From: Stropharia rugosoannulata
Taxonomy: Eukaryota; Basidiomycota; Agaricomycetes; Agaricales; Strophariaceae
DNA length: 64,000 nucleotides
Direction: 5' to 3'
Assembly: GCA_028532985.1 (NCBI GenBank)
Contig: JANCIK010000006.1
Span: forward strand, 1,984,001 to 2,048,000
Shown: positions 11,763 through 22,177 of the stretch, piece by piece
Numbering within the stretch: position 1 is the first letter of the stretch
Layout of the letters: each line of letters opens with the position of its first letter
Translations under genes and position numbers: made by a program
The notes under the pieces: generated by a model
The model's database searches: none
What the model was told of the DNA's origin: nothing
Seen by the model: only the letters and a program-made list of their open reading frames with translations

Positions 11763-12572
11763 TCATGATATGATGGACTGCTTGAGGTTGCCGTGTTTGT
11801 GAGGTTTGGCACGCTCTCGTTCCGCCTTCCGCTATGCATTTATGTACGTCAGTCTTGCAGGTAAATACATGAGAATAATGCGAAAGGCGAACCTGAAGTA
11901 CAGCTTCCCGTCTCGCAGCAAAATCCGGATTCATTTGGTACATTTCTTGCAACATGTCAGTAACCATGGCTGCCTCTTTCGCCAGTTTTTCGGCGGCTAC
12001 TTGCTTCTCCCTTTTCTGGCGCTCAATCTCTGCTTTGTGAGCGTTTACGCGCTTCTCTTTCTCCTCCAGTTGGCGCAATGCCCATTCTTTCCTTTCCTTG
12101 ATACGCCGCGCAGCTTCACTAGATAGAAGAGCTGGGTCATTTCTAGCATTCATGCGGTTGTCATACGCCTTGATAAGTACACGGTCAGTTCATTCATTTA
12201 TAGATATACTGAGCCCTAACACACCCTGCGCTTCACTACGTCAGATAGAATTTCGAAGGCCTCGTGAATCTGTAAATGTAAGCAGGCGCAATTGGAACAG
12301 TGCACTACAAAAGACTAATCTCAAGTAGATTTTACCCTGTGAAACTGCCGCTCAGCCTCCTGTTTCTCTTTATCACTGGCGTTTGGATCAAGTTTATCCG
12401 GGTGAGTTTCTAGGGCCCTCTTCCGGTACGCCTTCCGAACTGTCATTTGTGTATTAGTCAACAAAGAAATCTTGAGCGTTTATTACACAAGCTTACTATC
12501 ATCGGGAGTCGCATTCTTTTCTACTCCCAGGTCTGAATAGAGGTTTCTGAGTAGAGAGGAACCGGTAGGCAT
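11763..12572 (-). CDS. J-domain (DnaJ-like) co-chaperone
   Basis: Five exons (12497-12572, 12336-12439, 12225-12269, 11893-12168, 11763-11831) encode 189 residues. The J domain occupies residues 8-77: NLYSDLGVEKNATPDD, the AYRKRALETHPDK loop with the HPD motif that stimulates Hsp70 ATPase, and IHEAFEILSD. The remainder is a charged, probably coiled-coil helix (roughly residues 85-165) ending in a basic tail. There is no Gly/Phe region or zinc finger, so it is a class C protein. Several members of this class with a basic helical tail are nuclear or linked to splicing, but that is inference. Frame and phases agree across all introns. Confidence 0.88.
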
Positions 12573-13154
12573 ATTGGTTCAAGCTGTCTTGGTTTAAGTG
12601 ACAGTTTGGCAATGCCAATGCAAGTTGACAACAAGTTGATGAAAGGTTCAAGCAAGGTCAACAGACAACAGCTTTACAGACGAAGTAAAATGAAGGTATA
12701 GACAAGAAGGAAAGTTTTATCAAAGAAAGAGGTCTAGCTCAGTAACAATGCACAAAGCGCGTGGGTGTAAGCCGCATCACAGAACCGGGCAAGTTGAACT
12801 TCCCCTGCCTTATGTTTCGCGGTTAGGTCAAGTGATCGCGTAGCAAGTTACCTAAATCGGCTAATGGTATTTGGCTTTACCTTCTCTTCCATCGTGTGCC
12901 TCAAATAAGTATGCCAAGCATTGCCTAACATGGGCATTCTGCTCTTTGCATGACCTCAAGGCTGGCAGAACCCTCGTCAGTCCCAATTTACGATTCTGCA
13001 AGTCGCTTTTCTTGGGATTTGGAAGGTCTCGACGCTACGAATTAATAGCGCTTTGCTCTCTTGCATTTTGAATCAGTTCTCGCCTCCAATTTAACGACCC
13101 CAGCTTGCAATTTAACTTGTACATACACGCTTGTACTACAATAAACGACCCAAC
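12573..13154. promoter_or_regulatory. Divergent upstream region of J-protein and CDK7
   Basis: A 582-base interval between two divergent start codons. No clear TATA box; I see nothing else specific. Confidence 0.4.
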
Positions 13155-14650
13155 ATGGATGCTGTGGAGAAGGCGAATACAGAGAGACAACGCCGATGGT
13201 ATGTCTTCCAGTATTTTGTGGAAATGTCTGATTGATACTATGGTTGTTCAGGGTGAAAGATAAAAAGGTCGGAGAAGGAACATACGCCGTTGTATATCAG
13301 GGTGTGTGTCTCGTGGCGAACCAAGGCCACAGTGCCCTAATTGTCAATTTCATGAACAGGAAGGGAAGCCTCTACGGGTAGAAGGGTAGCCATTAAGAAG
13401 ATCAAGGTTGGCCAGTTTAAAGATGGGTTGGATATGTCAGCTATCCGGGAAGTCAAGTATCTGAGAGAACTGAAGCATGAAAATGTTATAGAGGTGCGTC
13501 CGTAGGTTATCTGACGTGATTGCAAGCTTCATTAAAAATTGCCACCAAAGCTACTCGACGTATTCTCTTCAAAAACTAATCTGAATCTTGTTTTGGAATT
13601 CCTGGACTCAGACTTGGAAATGATTATAAAGGACTTGACCCTCGTGTTCCTTCCAGCAGATATAAAAAGTTGGATGGCAATGACGTTTCGTGGTTTGGAG
13701 TTTTGCCATCGAAATCATATTCTTCACCGTGTGTGTATGCGTCCTTTGGTCCATGGCTTATTCTCATGCTTTCGTATAGGACTTAAAACCCAACAACTTG
13801 CTCATCGCTTCAGACGGTCAGCTCAAAATTGCAGATTTCGGTCTTGCCAGGGACTTTGCGGATCCTGGATACAAAATGACATGTCAGGTTATAACACGGT
13901 GGGTCTTCTCCTTTCTTGCAATTCGTTTGATTTTCCAACGTCTTGTTAATTCCAGGTGGTATCGCCCTCCTGAACTTCTCTTCGGCAGTCGGTATTATAG
14001 TACCGCTGTTGATATATGGTCTGTGGGATGTATCTTCGCTGAACTCATGCTTCGTATTCCGTACCTGCCTGGTGAAAGTGATATGGACCAATTGAAGACC
14101 ATATTCCGAGCCCTTGGCACGCCTACAGAGGAAGAATGGCCCGTAAGTAATATTGTATTCTCTTTTTTCTACATACGCGCTTACTATCCAGTGTCATGTA
14201 GGGACACACTAAGCTACCTGATTATGTTCCTGTTGGTCAATTCCCTAAACCTCCCTTAAGGGATCTGTTTGCAGCAAGTGCCGACACCATTAACTTGCTA
14301 AGTAAATGTTTGATATATGAGCCGAGGAAGAGAATAAGTGCTCGAGAGGTAAGCAACCACTTTTTCCTGGGCAAAAGTACAAAACTAATACTTTTGGATA
14401 GGCTCTTACGCACCCTTACTTCTCCGCTCTTCCTAATCCTACCTTCCCATCCAAACTGCCAAAATGTAGCAATCACTTTTCTGCAAGACCGCTTGAAGAA
14501 GTTGACGGTAACGTAGAAATGAGTTCGACGGGTCCAGGAGTGAAAGCACGAAGCCTCAAGAGGAAGCTCAGCTCAGATGAAGGCAGTGAGGGAAGGAATC
14601 GTTCAATAGCACGACGGCTTGACTTTACAAAGCAGACTCCTGCAAGCTAA
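13155..14650 (+). CDS. KIN28: Cyclin-dependent kinase 7 / Kin28-like TFIIH kinase
   Basis: Eight exons (13155-13198, 13252-13301, 13360-13493, 13551-13730, 13780-13898, 13956-14142, 14202-14348, 14402-14650) give 369 residues. All kinase motifs are present: [12 protein letters not shown] glycine loop, VAIKKIK lysine, [11 protein letters not shown] as the PSTAIRE-equivalent helix, HRDLKPNN catalytic loop, ADFGLARDF, and a T-loop with [28 protein letters not shown] and [15 protein letters not shown] closely match the Kin28/CDK7 branch. The enzyme phosphorylates the RNA polymerase II C-terminal domain within TFIIH. The WYRPPE motif has proline where most CDK7 proteins have alanine. The C-terminal 60 residues are basic and serine-rich. 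Confidence 0.95.
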
Positions 14651-14949
14651 TCGTTCTTACCCTACATGTACATGTACAGACGAGCAGCCTAGGTATTAAA
14701 CGAGCACCAGTGTTCAATCGGGGCATTGCCCACTATGTATCTACTTGAGTACGATTGTAGCTGTGAGAATTGTATGAACCAGCAAGATAAATTTAAAAAA
14801 ATTACAAATACAGATAGCGAATGCTTATTGAAATGGAAGGATGATAATGTGGTGCAGAAAGCGTAGTGTATATGTGACTGGGGTACTCGGGCAAAACTTG
14901 AGAGCGAAGTGTGCGATCCGTGATGTCATTAAAATAGCATACGCGAACA

Positions 14950-17329
14950 CTACTTCCTGTCTGCTCCGCACGGACCACAAGTTGAAGCAGAGTTGGGGTT
15001 GGAAAGGGTGCACTCAGAACAGGTCCAAGTATCCTTGTTGACAGTCGGCATTTTGAAGCCAGCTGCCGCAAAGTCAAATCCTTTGACTTCAGGGGCTGAT
15101 GGAACCACGGACTTAGGGGTTTCAACGGACTTGTTGGTATTGGTAGACGGTGAAGGACTTTCGCAAGCGATGCACTTGTCAGCTGAGTTGGCATTCTTGA
15201 CACCACAGAAGCATGTCCAAACATCCTTCTCCTCCACTCTTTTCATACCTGCGGCAGCAAAATCAAAAGCCTTCACAGGTGGTGCATCAACTCGAGATTC
15301 CTTGTAGATACTGGTAACAGCGGGAGTGGATATGACAGGGGCAGTGCCAAACTTGAAACCATCTGTAGGCTGGAAGCCTGTAAAGCTAAAAGCAGGTAAA
15401 GAAGCAGGAGGTAAGACTTTGACATCTTCACGGGCCCTTGCCTCGTCTGCACTGCTGAGAGTCATAGACACCGCAGTGATGAAGAATGTGTACATAGGAA
15501 GGACATCTACGTCCATCGCTGCTACATCGCTCTTGACTTCTTCGACAGTTGGAGGTCGGCTCTCCGTTGCGACAGTGATAACTTCAGCTTTATGCACATC
15601 ACCACCGGGGTTGAAAGAAAAATCAAATCCAGTTGAAGGAACAGCACTTCCTTGATTATCGGATTTGGTGATAGGAAGGGCCTGCGGTTCCGGAGCTGGG
15701 GGTAAAGTAGTGATGGGTGGTGGTGTTAAAGCAGGTCCCACAGTCCCATCGGCTTGAAAGCTAAATCGCAGTTTGCTGGGTTCCTTGGGTATTGCCCTGA
15801 GTGCAGAAAATGACGCTCTGGATGTAGATGGCGTTGCGCTAGCAGCTGCTGAAGTAGAGGCATTTCCATTCATAAGTTTGGAACCGTCTTTGGCCTTGGC
15901 CTTGTTTTCGTCTTTAAAATTCTCGGGTAGGGGAGTGTCACTAATCTCTTCTGCCGTCACATCTGAGTTCCCTGTCATGGGAGGCACAGTGGAGAGACTA
16001 GACGGGCGGCCGTTTCCATTGAGGCTTGGTTTGGGCTTTTTGGAAGCTCTACCAGATTCCTCTTCTGGCTCTTCCACTTGGTAATGAGTTTCGGCTTGTT
16101 CGAAATCGGGGGACTTCGATCTTTCGAAATTGGCAGGAGGACGAGAACGTTTGCTTCCCTGTCACATATTTAGTACTACGCAACTGGTCTTTATGATATT
16201 CTCTTACCTTTGGAAGAGTAGCCTCGATGATAGCTTGAGGAGATATATTTTCGAATTTATCTTTCAGTTTCCGCTCTTCCGAATGTTCATCTTCCTTAGC
16301 AGGTACCTCAGGGCGCGGTGCTGGGCGCGGGCGGCGAGCACCGCGTCTGGGAGGTCCAACCTTAGCAACTGGACTTGCAGTTTGATAGGGATTGCTTAAA
16401 TCAGGCTTTTTCGGAGGAATGGTTTCCTTGATCAAGTCAGCCATCAAGGTAGCAGTTTGAGTGGGTTTGGCTGGTGAAATAGTAATCTTTCCCGGTTCTT
16501 CACGCGAATTCGGTGAAGAATCAGACCAAGCGTTGCGCAAAGGTGAAGGGACAACAGGTGCTGTCGGCTTCGCCGGTGTACGCAGTCGGGACGTATTAGT
16601 GACAATCGGGGGAGTTCGAGAACCGGATCCATTCCCTTTTGACGCAGAAGGGGATCCAGTGATGGGGAATGGTAGAGAGGATGTGGGTGACTCCGAAGTG
16701 GAAGCTGTAGATTCTCCAGTCTTCCGCCGTTTCTGATCCATCTCGGTGGTCATGTTAAAATTTTGTGCGCGATCGCCTTTCGTAGGCGTGGCGCCAAAGG
16801 CTGGAGAAGCAAACCTGTTACGCTGACGCGAACGCTTTGCGCTTCCTGGACCATCCCAACGATAATCACCATTAGGGTTTCGCTTTAATTTCTTAGTGGA
16901 GGAAGTGGTTGATGCAGGCGCGTGCGTAACGTTGGCGGCTGACAACGATTCTAGTCTCGTTGTATAAGTGAATCGAAATACTTCTGATTTTTCAGCTGGA
17001 AAAGATCTGGTAAGCTTAGAGTTAGGATATTTTAAAGATAAAAACTCACGTGTAGTTTGCCTTTGGGATACTGAAGAGTCTGCAGAATGTGTACTACCAC
17101 TGATACTTGCTTTGCCGTTGACGTTATTGGACGCGCCGTTAACATCAGCGTTAGAAAATGAAGGCAGAGGGGGATCCCTTGCGCCTAATGGAGCGTAGTT
17201 AATAAAATCCGTTTGAGAGAGTGGTTGACGATTATGTGAAGATGTCGGAGGTGGGCCAAATCGATATGAGTTACTTTGATTGCGCGAAAAGTTGATAGCC
17301 TGTTGTAAAAATGTTGGTAAAACCGACAT
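14950..17329 (-). CDS. Nuclear basket-like nucleoporin with RanBP2-type zinc fingers
   Basis: Three exons (17050-17329, 16208-16995, 14950-16158) encode 758 residues. Most of the chain is disordered and rich in Ser, Thr and Pro. A conserved-looking patch near residues 93-160 contains PEKSEVFRFTYTTRLESL and a basic KKLKRNPNGDYRWDGPG segment. The C-terminus has two units, each made of a KxFDFAAAGxK leader and a RanBP2-type zinc finger (WTCFCGVKNANSADKCIAC and WTCSECTLSNPNSASTCGPC). RanBP2 fingers occur in Nup153 and related basket proteins, where they bind Ran. The first finger has only one residue between its first two cysteines. The nucleoporin role is inference from the fingers and general architecture. 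A general Ran- or RNA-binding protein is an alternative. Confidence 0.72.
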
Positions 17330-17829
17330 TGCAGCTTGTCAGTCTACTTCACCGGTTCATCTGTTACAGCATGTCCAGTTGGCATGGTCGTTGGGAGCTC
17401 TGGCAGATCAGACTCATGTTCCTCTCCACCGTCCAGGCCAAAAATTCGGCGAAAGAACCCTGTGATCCCCTGCGACGAATGACTTGTGAGTTTATGATAA
17501 TGGGCAGCATGAAGTTGGCCTTACTGTAGAGCGAGCATATGGTAGAGCTCTTTTCCTACGAGCTTCTGTGCGGTTTACGCTGTTGCGTATGGCGCTCATA
17601 TCGCTTTAGTGGCAGAGGAGATTAGAGGAGGAGTATAAAGCTGAAGGGCCACAGCTGCAACGAGGCGACCTTGTATTAATTATTTCCCATTATGCCACTG
17701 TCCACACAGCAGACCAGTGTGTACTGTTTGTTCAGGGCTGGCTTATTAGCCATATCACGTGATCGAATGCTTAACCGCCTCCGCCCGTGGGCGTTTACTA
17801 TACGTCGTCCACTCCCGTTTCTTACAGCT
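17330..17829. promoter_or_regulatory. Divergent promoter, nucleoporin and complex I subunit
   Basis: A 500-base interval. TATAAA at 17634-17639 points toward the complex I gene. An ATG at 17692 is in frame with the complex I protein and would add a 46-residue basic leader; I used the inner ATG because homologues start there. Confidence 0.45.
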
Positions 17830-18538
17830 ATGCCGACCAAGGTTGTGGAGACTGAATACCCTCTCATTGATTCCGATCCCCATGCAAGTCGTGTAGTTCG
17901 GTACTTTAGACCCTCGGACTACGCAGTATGGGCTGGCGCTACTGCCGCTTTCCCTGGGGCTCTTTACGCTTTGGGTTAGCTCTCAGTTCTGTCACTTTTG
18001 CCTTATGTTTACTTACACTCCGTGTAGAAATGGCGGACCCAACTGGCGCAAAGATGCGCGTTCCTTTGAAAGTCGGGGGCTTCTTAGGATTCACTGCAGG
18101 GTTCCTTATGGCATATCAGAGGTCGAGCAGTCCGTCATTTGCTTTATTTACCTGCCTGCTCTGAACTTTGTTGGCATAGAACGTTTTTGGGGCTGGAGTG
18201 AAAATAAACGCGAAGAAGAGAGAGATATCCAGGAACTCAGGGAACGAGTCAGGGAAGGAAAATCGCTTTACGGCGAGTCCCCTCAGCCAGGTTGGGTGCA
18301 ATATGCAGCAAGCACTAACTCACAGTGGTCACAACTCAAATTTTGTAAGTCTAAGGCAACTATTATACTTTTAATATACTTATCATCATTTTGCAGCTCT
18401 TTTCCCGATGTATGTCAATCTATGTTTCAGCGTTTTTATCCAATTCACTCTTCTCTCAGGTTCAATTTCGTCAACCATAACCATCATGGGACCGACCCTG
18501 CGAAGTATAGCGTCAATTCTGAAGAAACTAATTCTTAG
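17830..18538 (+). CDS. NADH:ubiquinone oxidoreductase 21 kDa subunit (fungal NUXM type)
   Basis: Five exons (17830-17974, 18028-18129, 18180-18344, 18397-18409, 18460-18538) encode 167 residues. The sequence follows the fungal accessory complex I subunit throughout: EYPLIDSDPHASRVVRYFRP at the N-terminus, DYAVWAGATAAFPGALY and LKVGGFLGFTAGFLMAYQR as two membrane helices, then RFWGWSENKREEERD and a C-terminal FNFVNHNHHGTDPAKY. It sits in the membrane arm of complex I in the mitochondrial inner membrane. The fourth exon is only 13 nt; without it the C-terminal motif falls out of frame, so its use is well supported. A longer start at 17692 would add a presequence-like basic segment. Confidence 0.93.
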
Positions 18539-19153
18539 AGACAATGTTAATACCTATTGAAATAACCACTCGTTTATCAAGGTGTAACCACTTCCCTGAA
18601 GCATCTAAACTTCCTCCGAGACTTGGCTAGGCTCTCAAGTGGACTTGTATGAAATGTTTACGAATACCGCTAATTGATCATTTACCCGGCCATTCGCCCC
18701 GACTTCGACCCGCGGTTTGCTGTTATATATCCATACCTTTTGAGTAAATCTTACCAGATCTTACTTCACTACGCGATGCGAATCGCGAATCGAACATCGC
18801 GACACTGTGTCACTCCTCTGAATCATAACTAATTTCTCTAACACAATTTTTCATGTCTAGGTACTCCTGAACATCTCAAAGATTCCGCGGATGTCATTTG
18901 TCCATATCTGTATTCATATACTCTATGTAGGACTGCACGTTCTCTTTTGTGGCATGTGAAGATACGATACCCCACCTGATGACGGCAGAATGACGGTAAA
19001 GGAAAAACTCTGGCTCGGTCTGGGGAAGTCACATTTAGAACCATTTTTTCAAAATCACTTTGACGATGACAACCGGGGGAAGCTCCGAAGATTAGGCGTC
19101 ATTGTATAAAAAGAATTGGATGTTTGCATAGGTTCTCATTCTTCACAAAGCAA
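18539..19153. promoter_or_regulatory. Intergenic region with GH45 promoter
   Basis: Upstream region of the secreted endoglucanase. TATAAA at 19105-19110 lies 44 bases before the ATG. Inverted and palindromic GCGAATCGCGAATCGAACATCGCG-type sequence lies around 18775-18800 and may be a protein-binding site. Confidence 0.45.
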
Positions 19154-20040
19154 ATGTTACTCTCTACTCTCGCTCTCCTTGGTTACTTCCTTGCCGCGAA
19201 CGCTGTCGCCATTGAGGAGCGTGCCACTGGCGGCTATGTTCAAGCTGCTTCGGGTCAAGCGTCGTTCACGATGTATTCAGGATGTGGAAGCCCGGGTATG
19301 AAGTTTCGTGAAAGTCTAATGCGCGTACTTACAGGTGCAATAATAATCCTGCTCAGCATGTGGCAAAACTGCATCTGGCTTCACCGCGGCCATTAACCAG
19401 CTGGCTTTTGGATCGGCACCCGGTTCTGGAGCTGGTGATGCTTGTGGACGCTGCTTCGCCTTGACTGGATCAGCAGATCCTTATTCGCCTTCTTACAGTG
19501 GTCCCTTCCACTCCATCGTCGTCAAAGTTACAGATTTGTGGTAAGCACTGTTGGGAGGAGTGTCGTATCTGAGTAATTTACCCGAAATTTACGTCACAGC
19601 CCCGTTCAAGGCAATGAGGTATGTGCTCGTTTTGTTTATTACTAACAAGTAGGTTGACTGGTGATTCCTCTAGCAATGGTGCGGCCAGACAACGTCCAAC
19701 CAAAACAACCAAATGGGCAAACCCTTCCAGTAAATTACTTCTTAAAAATAAGACCTTGGCTAACGATGAGGGCTCAGTTTCGACATCTGTGAAGATACTG
19801 GAGGCTCAAATGCCTTCTTCCCATCCGGTCATGGTGCGCTGACGGGCAGCTTTACCGAAGTATCTTGCAGTCAATGGTCGGGTTCCGATGGAGGATCTCT
19901 TTGGAATGGTGCTTGCCTCTCTGGTGAAACAGCAGGAAACTGGCCCTCCGGTGTAGGTTGCGGTAACAAGGGTGAGTGATGCACAGACGTACAAAATGGC
20001 ACATGCTGATTTACAACATCAAGGTACTGCCCCATCCTAA
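19154..20040 (+). CDS. Glycoside hydrolase family 45 endoglucanase
   Basis: Six exons (19154-19295, 19357-19540, 19600-19618, 19674-19729, 19778-19971, 20024-20040) encode 203 residues. A signal peptide (MLLSTLALLGYFLAANAVA) precedes the mature enzyme. The body matches the basidiomycete GH45 group typified by Phanerochaete chrysosporium Cel45A: GQASFTMYSGCGSPACGK, GAGDACGRCFALTG, VVKVTDLCPVQGNEQWCGQ, HFDICEDTGG, FTEVSCSQWSGSDGG and CGNKGTAPS. It hydrolyses internal beta-1,4-glucan bonds by inversion and has a double-psi beta-barrel fold with many disulfides. There is no cellulose-binding module. The aspartate in VTDLCPV is a likely catalytic acid by analogy. Secretion to the medium is expected. 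Confidence 0.96.
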
Positions 20041-20171
20041 CGGTTCAACTTCAAGGATTGAAATCCGTACGCGACTGCTTTGCTGGCAAATTGCGATTCT
20101 CATCGGAAGCGGTTTGCGTTGAAAGTATGCGATATATTACTTTTGGATTTATTTTTGGCCATGTATAAACC

Positions 20172-21528
20172 CTATTTGGAATCACTTAATGAGATCATGC
20201 ATGCAGAAGCAAACTCGATTGTGACTGACTGAGGGGTTCGTGTCCACACCGGTTTCGCTGCAAATAAGCGCCAGTTATTTGCGGGCCCCAAGTCGTAAAT
20301 TCTTTCGCCGGTTAGAGCAGGTGCAACGACCAATCGTTGTACGATGCCCGCTGGTATACATATGAAGTTTCCTCGTCTACTTTGCGTGTATAACGTTTCA
20401 ACCGTTGTGGTGCCTTGTAGTATTCTCCGTAGAGAGGTTACAGCTAGGATCTGTGTAAAATGGTGTCAGTCTTCTGATGGAAATGCGACCAAGGCTATAC
20501 TCGCAATGGAAAAACAAGACAAGAGTAAGGCGATGATAACTAATGCGAATAGGCGAAGGTGCGGTTCTTCGACTACATATCCCGGAACTTGGACTGCATC
20601 ATCGATTTCCCGGGTTCTCCCAATAATGATATATCCAAGCACGATGCCTACTGGTAATCGTCCAACAGGTCCCGAACAAACTATCCAGGAACCTGGCCAA
20701 TTCCACCAGACGCGGGCTGCCCATTCGTCATTGCGAGAAAGATCCAATATTTGAAGAACTTGAGATAAAAGAGGCAAAACGATCGGTGAGATAGCCAAAG
20801 AGGTGGCCAGTGGAACAATTGAGAGCATTAACAGGAAGGCTTTCATATTAGCAAGAGTAATACAAGTTCCAATCTATGTGCGCCAGCCTAAATGAAAGAT
20901 CTAGAGCATTACCAAAATGCACATACCCATGGACAGTGATGATCAAATTCTAGTCGACAGACATTACAAGTCGAACAGTGATGCGTTCTGGGAGGTTTCC
21001 ATTTTTCTGCGCATGCGCCTTTTGTGCATACAGACATATCGCCAGTTTCGCTTTGGCACTGATACGGCTCAGTAATTGAAATTTTCTCCGGTTGTGGGTA
21101 TATAGCGACATTGTGTGTGTATTGCCCAAACAAGAGGTGTAGATAAAGCCACGCTCCGAGAGCTAAAAGTATGTCGACAGTTACTATATAGGCAACTTCG
21201 TTTAGGTAGGTCAACAGTCCGTGAGCGAAAAGTCTCAATTTAAAACTTAGTAAGGAATGTCACCTCCTAGTTTCCAGCGCGCTTGTCGAAGAATAAGGTA
21301 ACCGGCTAAAGCAAAAAAAGACAAAGATAAAAACGAGTCTCTATGCACAGATTAAATACGTACCGCCTATATGCCAAGTGCACAGATACCAACCAGTCCT
21401 AGATTCATATTTCCTTAGTCAAATAACAACAGGTTATCACAACAGTAACCGTACACAATGATGCCAATTACAAAAAGCTGAATGAGCCTTTCTGCACCGA
21501 CAATCCATGTTAATCTTCGCAACACCAT
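20172..21528 (-). CDS. DHHC palmitoyltransferase
   Basis: Six exons (21455-21528, 21364-21398, 21264-21305, 20927-21195, 20501-20873, 20172-20413) give 344 residues. The cysteine-rich domain reads [19 protein letters not shown], containing the catalytic DHHC, and continues after an intron as [14 protein letters not shown] TTxE motif is present as TTVET in the last exon. Hydrophobic segments on either side give the usual four membrane spans. The enzyme attaches palmitate to cysteines of membrane-associated proteins at Golgi, ER or plasma membrane. The first three small exons are less certain than the rest, because they rest on phase matching and membrane-helix continuity only. Substrate specificity cannot be inferred. 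Confidence 0.88.
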
Positions 21529-22177
21529 AGCAACTTCCACGGCGATCGAAAAGATAAGTTGACCGAGTTTGAGTTACCATTCATAGGCAGCCCAAAAGTT
21601 CGCCAAAAATAATAACCTTCTGTGGCACCTGGGTCTGCGCGACTCGAAGTCCGTAGCAAGCCCGTAGTCTTCCGTAGTCTAAGTACCAGGAAAAGATAAT
21701 ATGTATGCGCTGAAACGGGAGATGATACCAGGCAAGGCGGTTGTAGATGGCCGTAGTCGTACGAGGTCAATATGAGGTCTATGTGAGGTTTGTTGGAACT
21801 TGCAGGTTGCTTGCAGGTAGAATCTTGATTCACTGTATTAGGGGCCATTGACGGGCGTTATTTCTTGACTCCCACGCATACAGTCACTCAGTCACGTCAT
21901 TTATACTTACTCTTACATGTTGGATATCTATTAAATAGTATCCTTGCTTCATTGGAAGAGTACCATGTAGTTGGTATCTGTCACGATTAGAGCAGTGCTA
22001 AGATGCAAGTACACTTAAAGTACACTAATATTAACTTGAATAACCGGACTTCAAAGTGTATGCTAGATGCAGCGAGCTGCGACATGCTGCACATTTGCTG
22101 CACACTACATACAGTAAATAAAGGTAGTACATATTAATTCCATCTCAGGATGTAAAGGTAGTGCCTAAGAAACCACT
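21529..22177. other. Intergenic region, no gene seen
   Basis: Lies upstream of the palmitoyltransferase and downstream of Dsc1. A minus-strand open frame at 21510-21848 overlaps the palmitoyltransferase start but has no recognisable features. Confidence 0.4.

Noticed and set aside
15453..15491. Possible 39-nt intron inside nucleoporin exon 3 (GTACAC...CTCAG)
   Set aside because: Shorter than any other intron here and the frame is open without removing it.
17692..17829. Upstream start extending the complex I subunit by 46 residues
   Set aside because: Homologues start at the inner ATG; the extension is possible as a presequence but unsupported.
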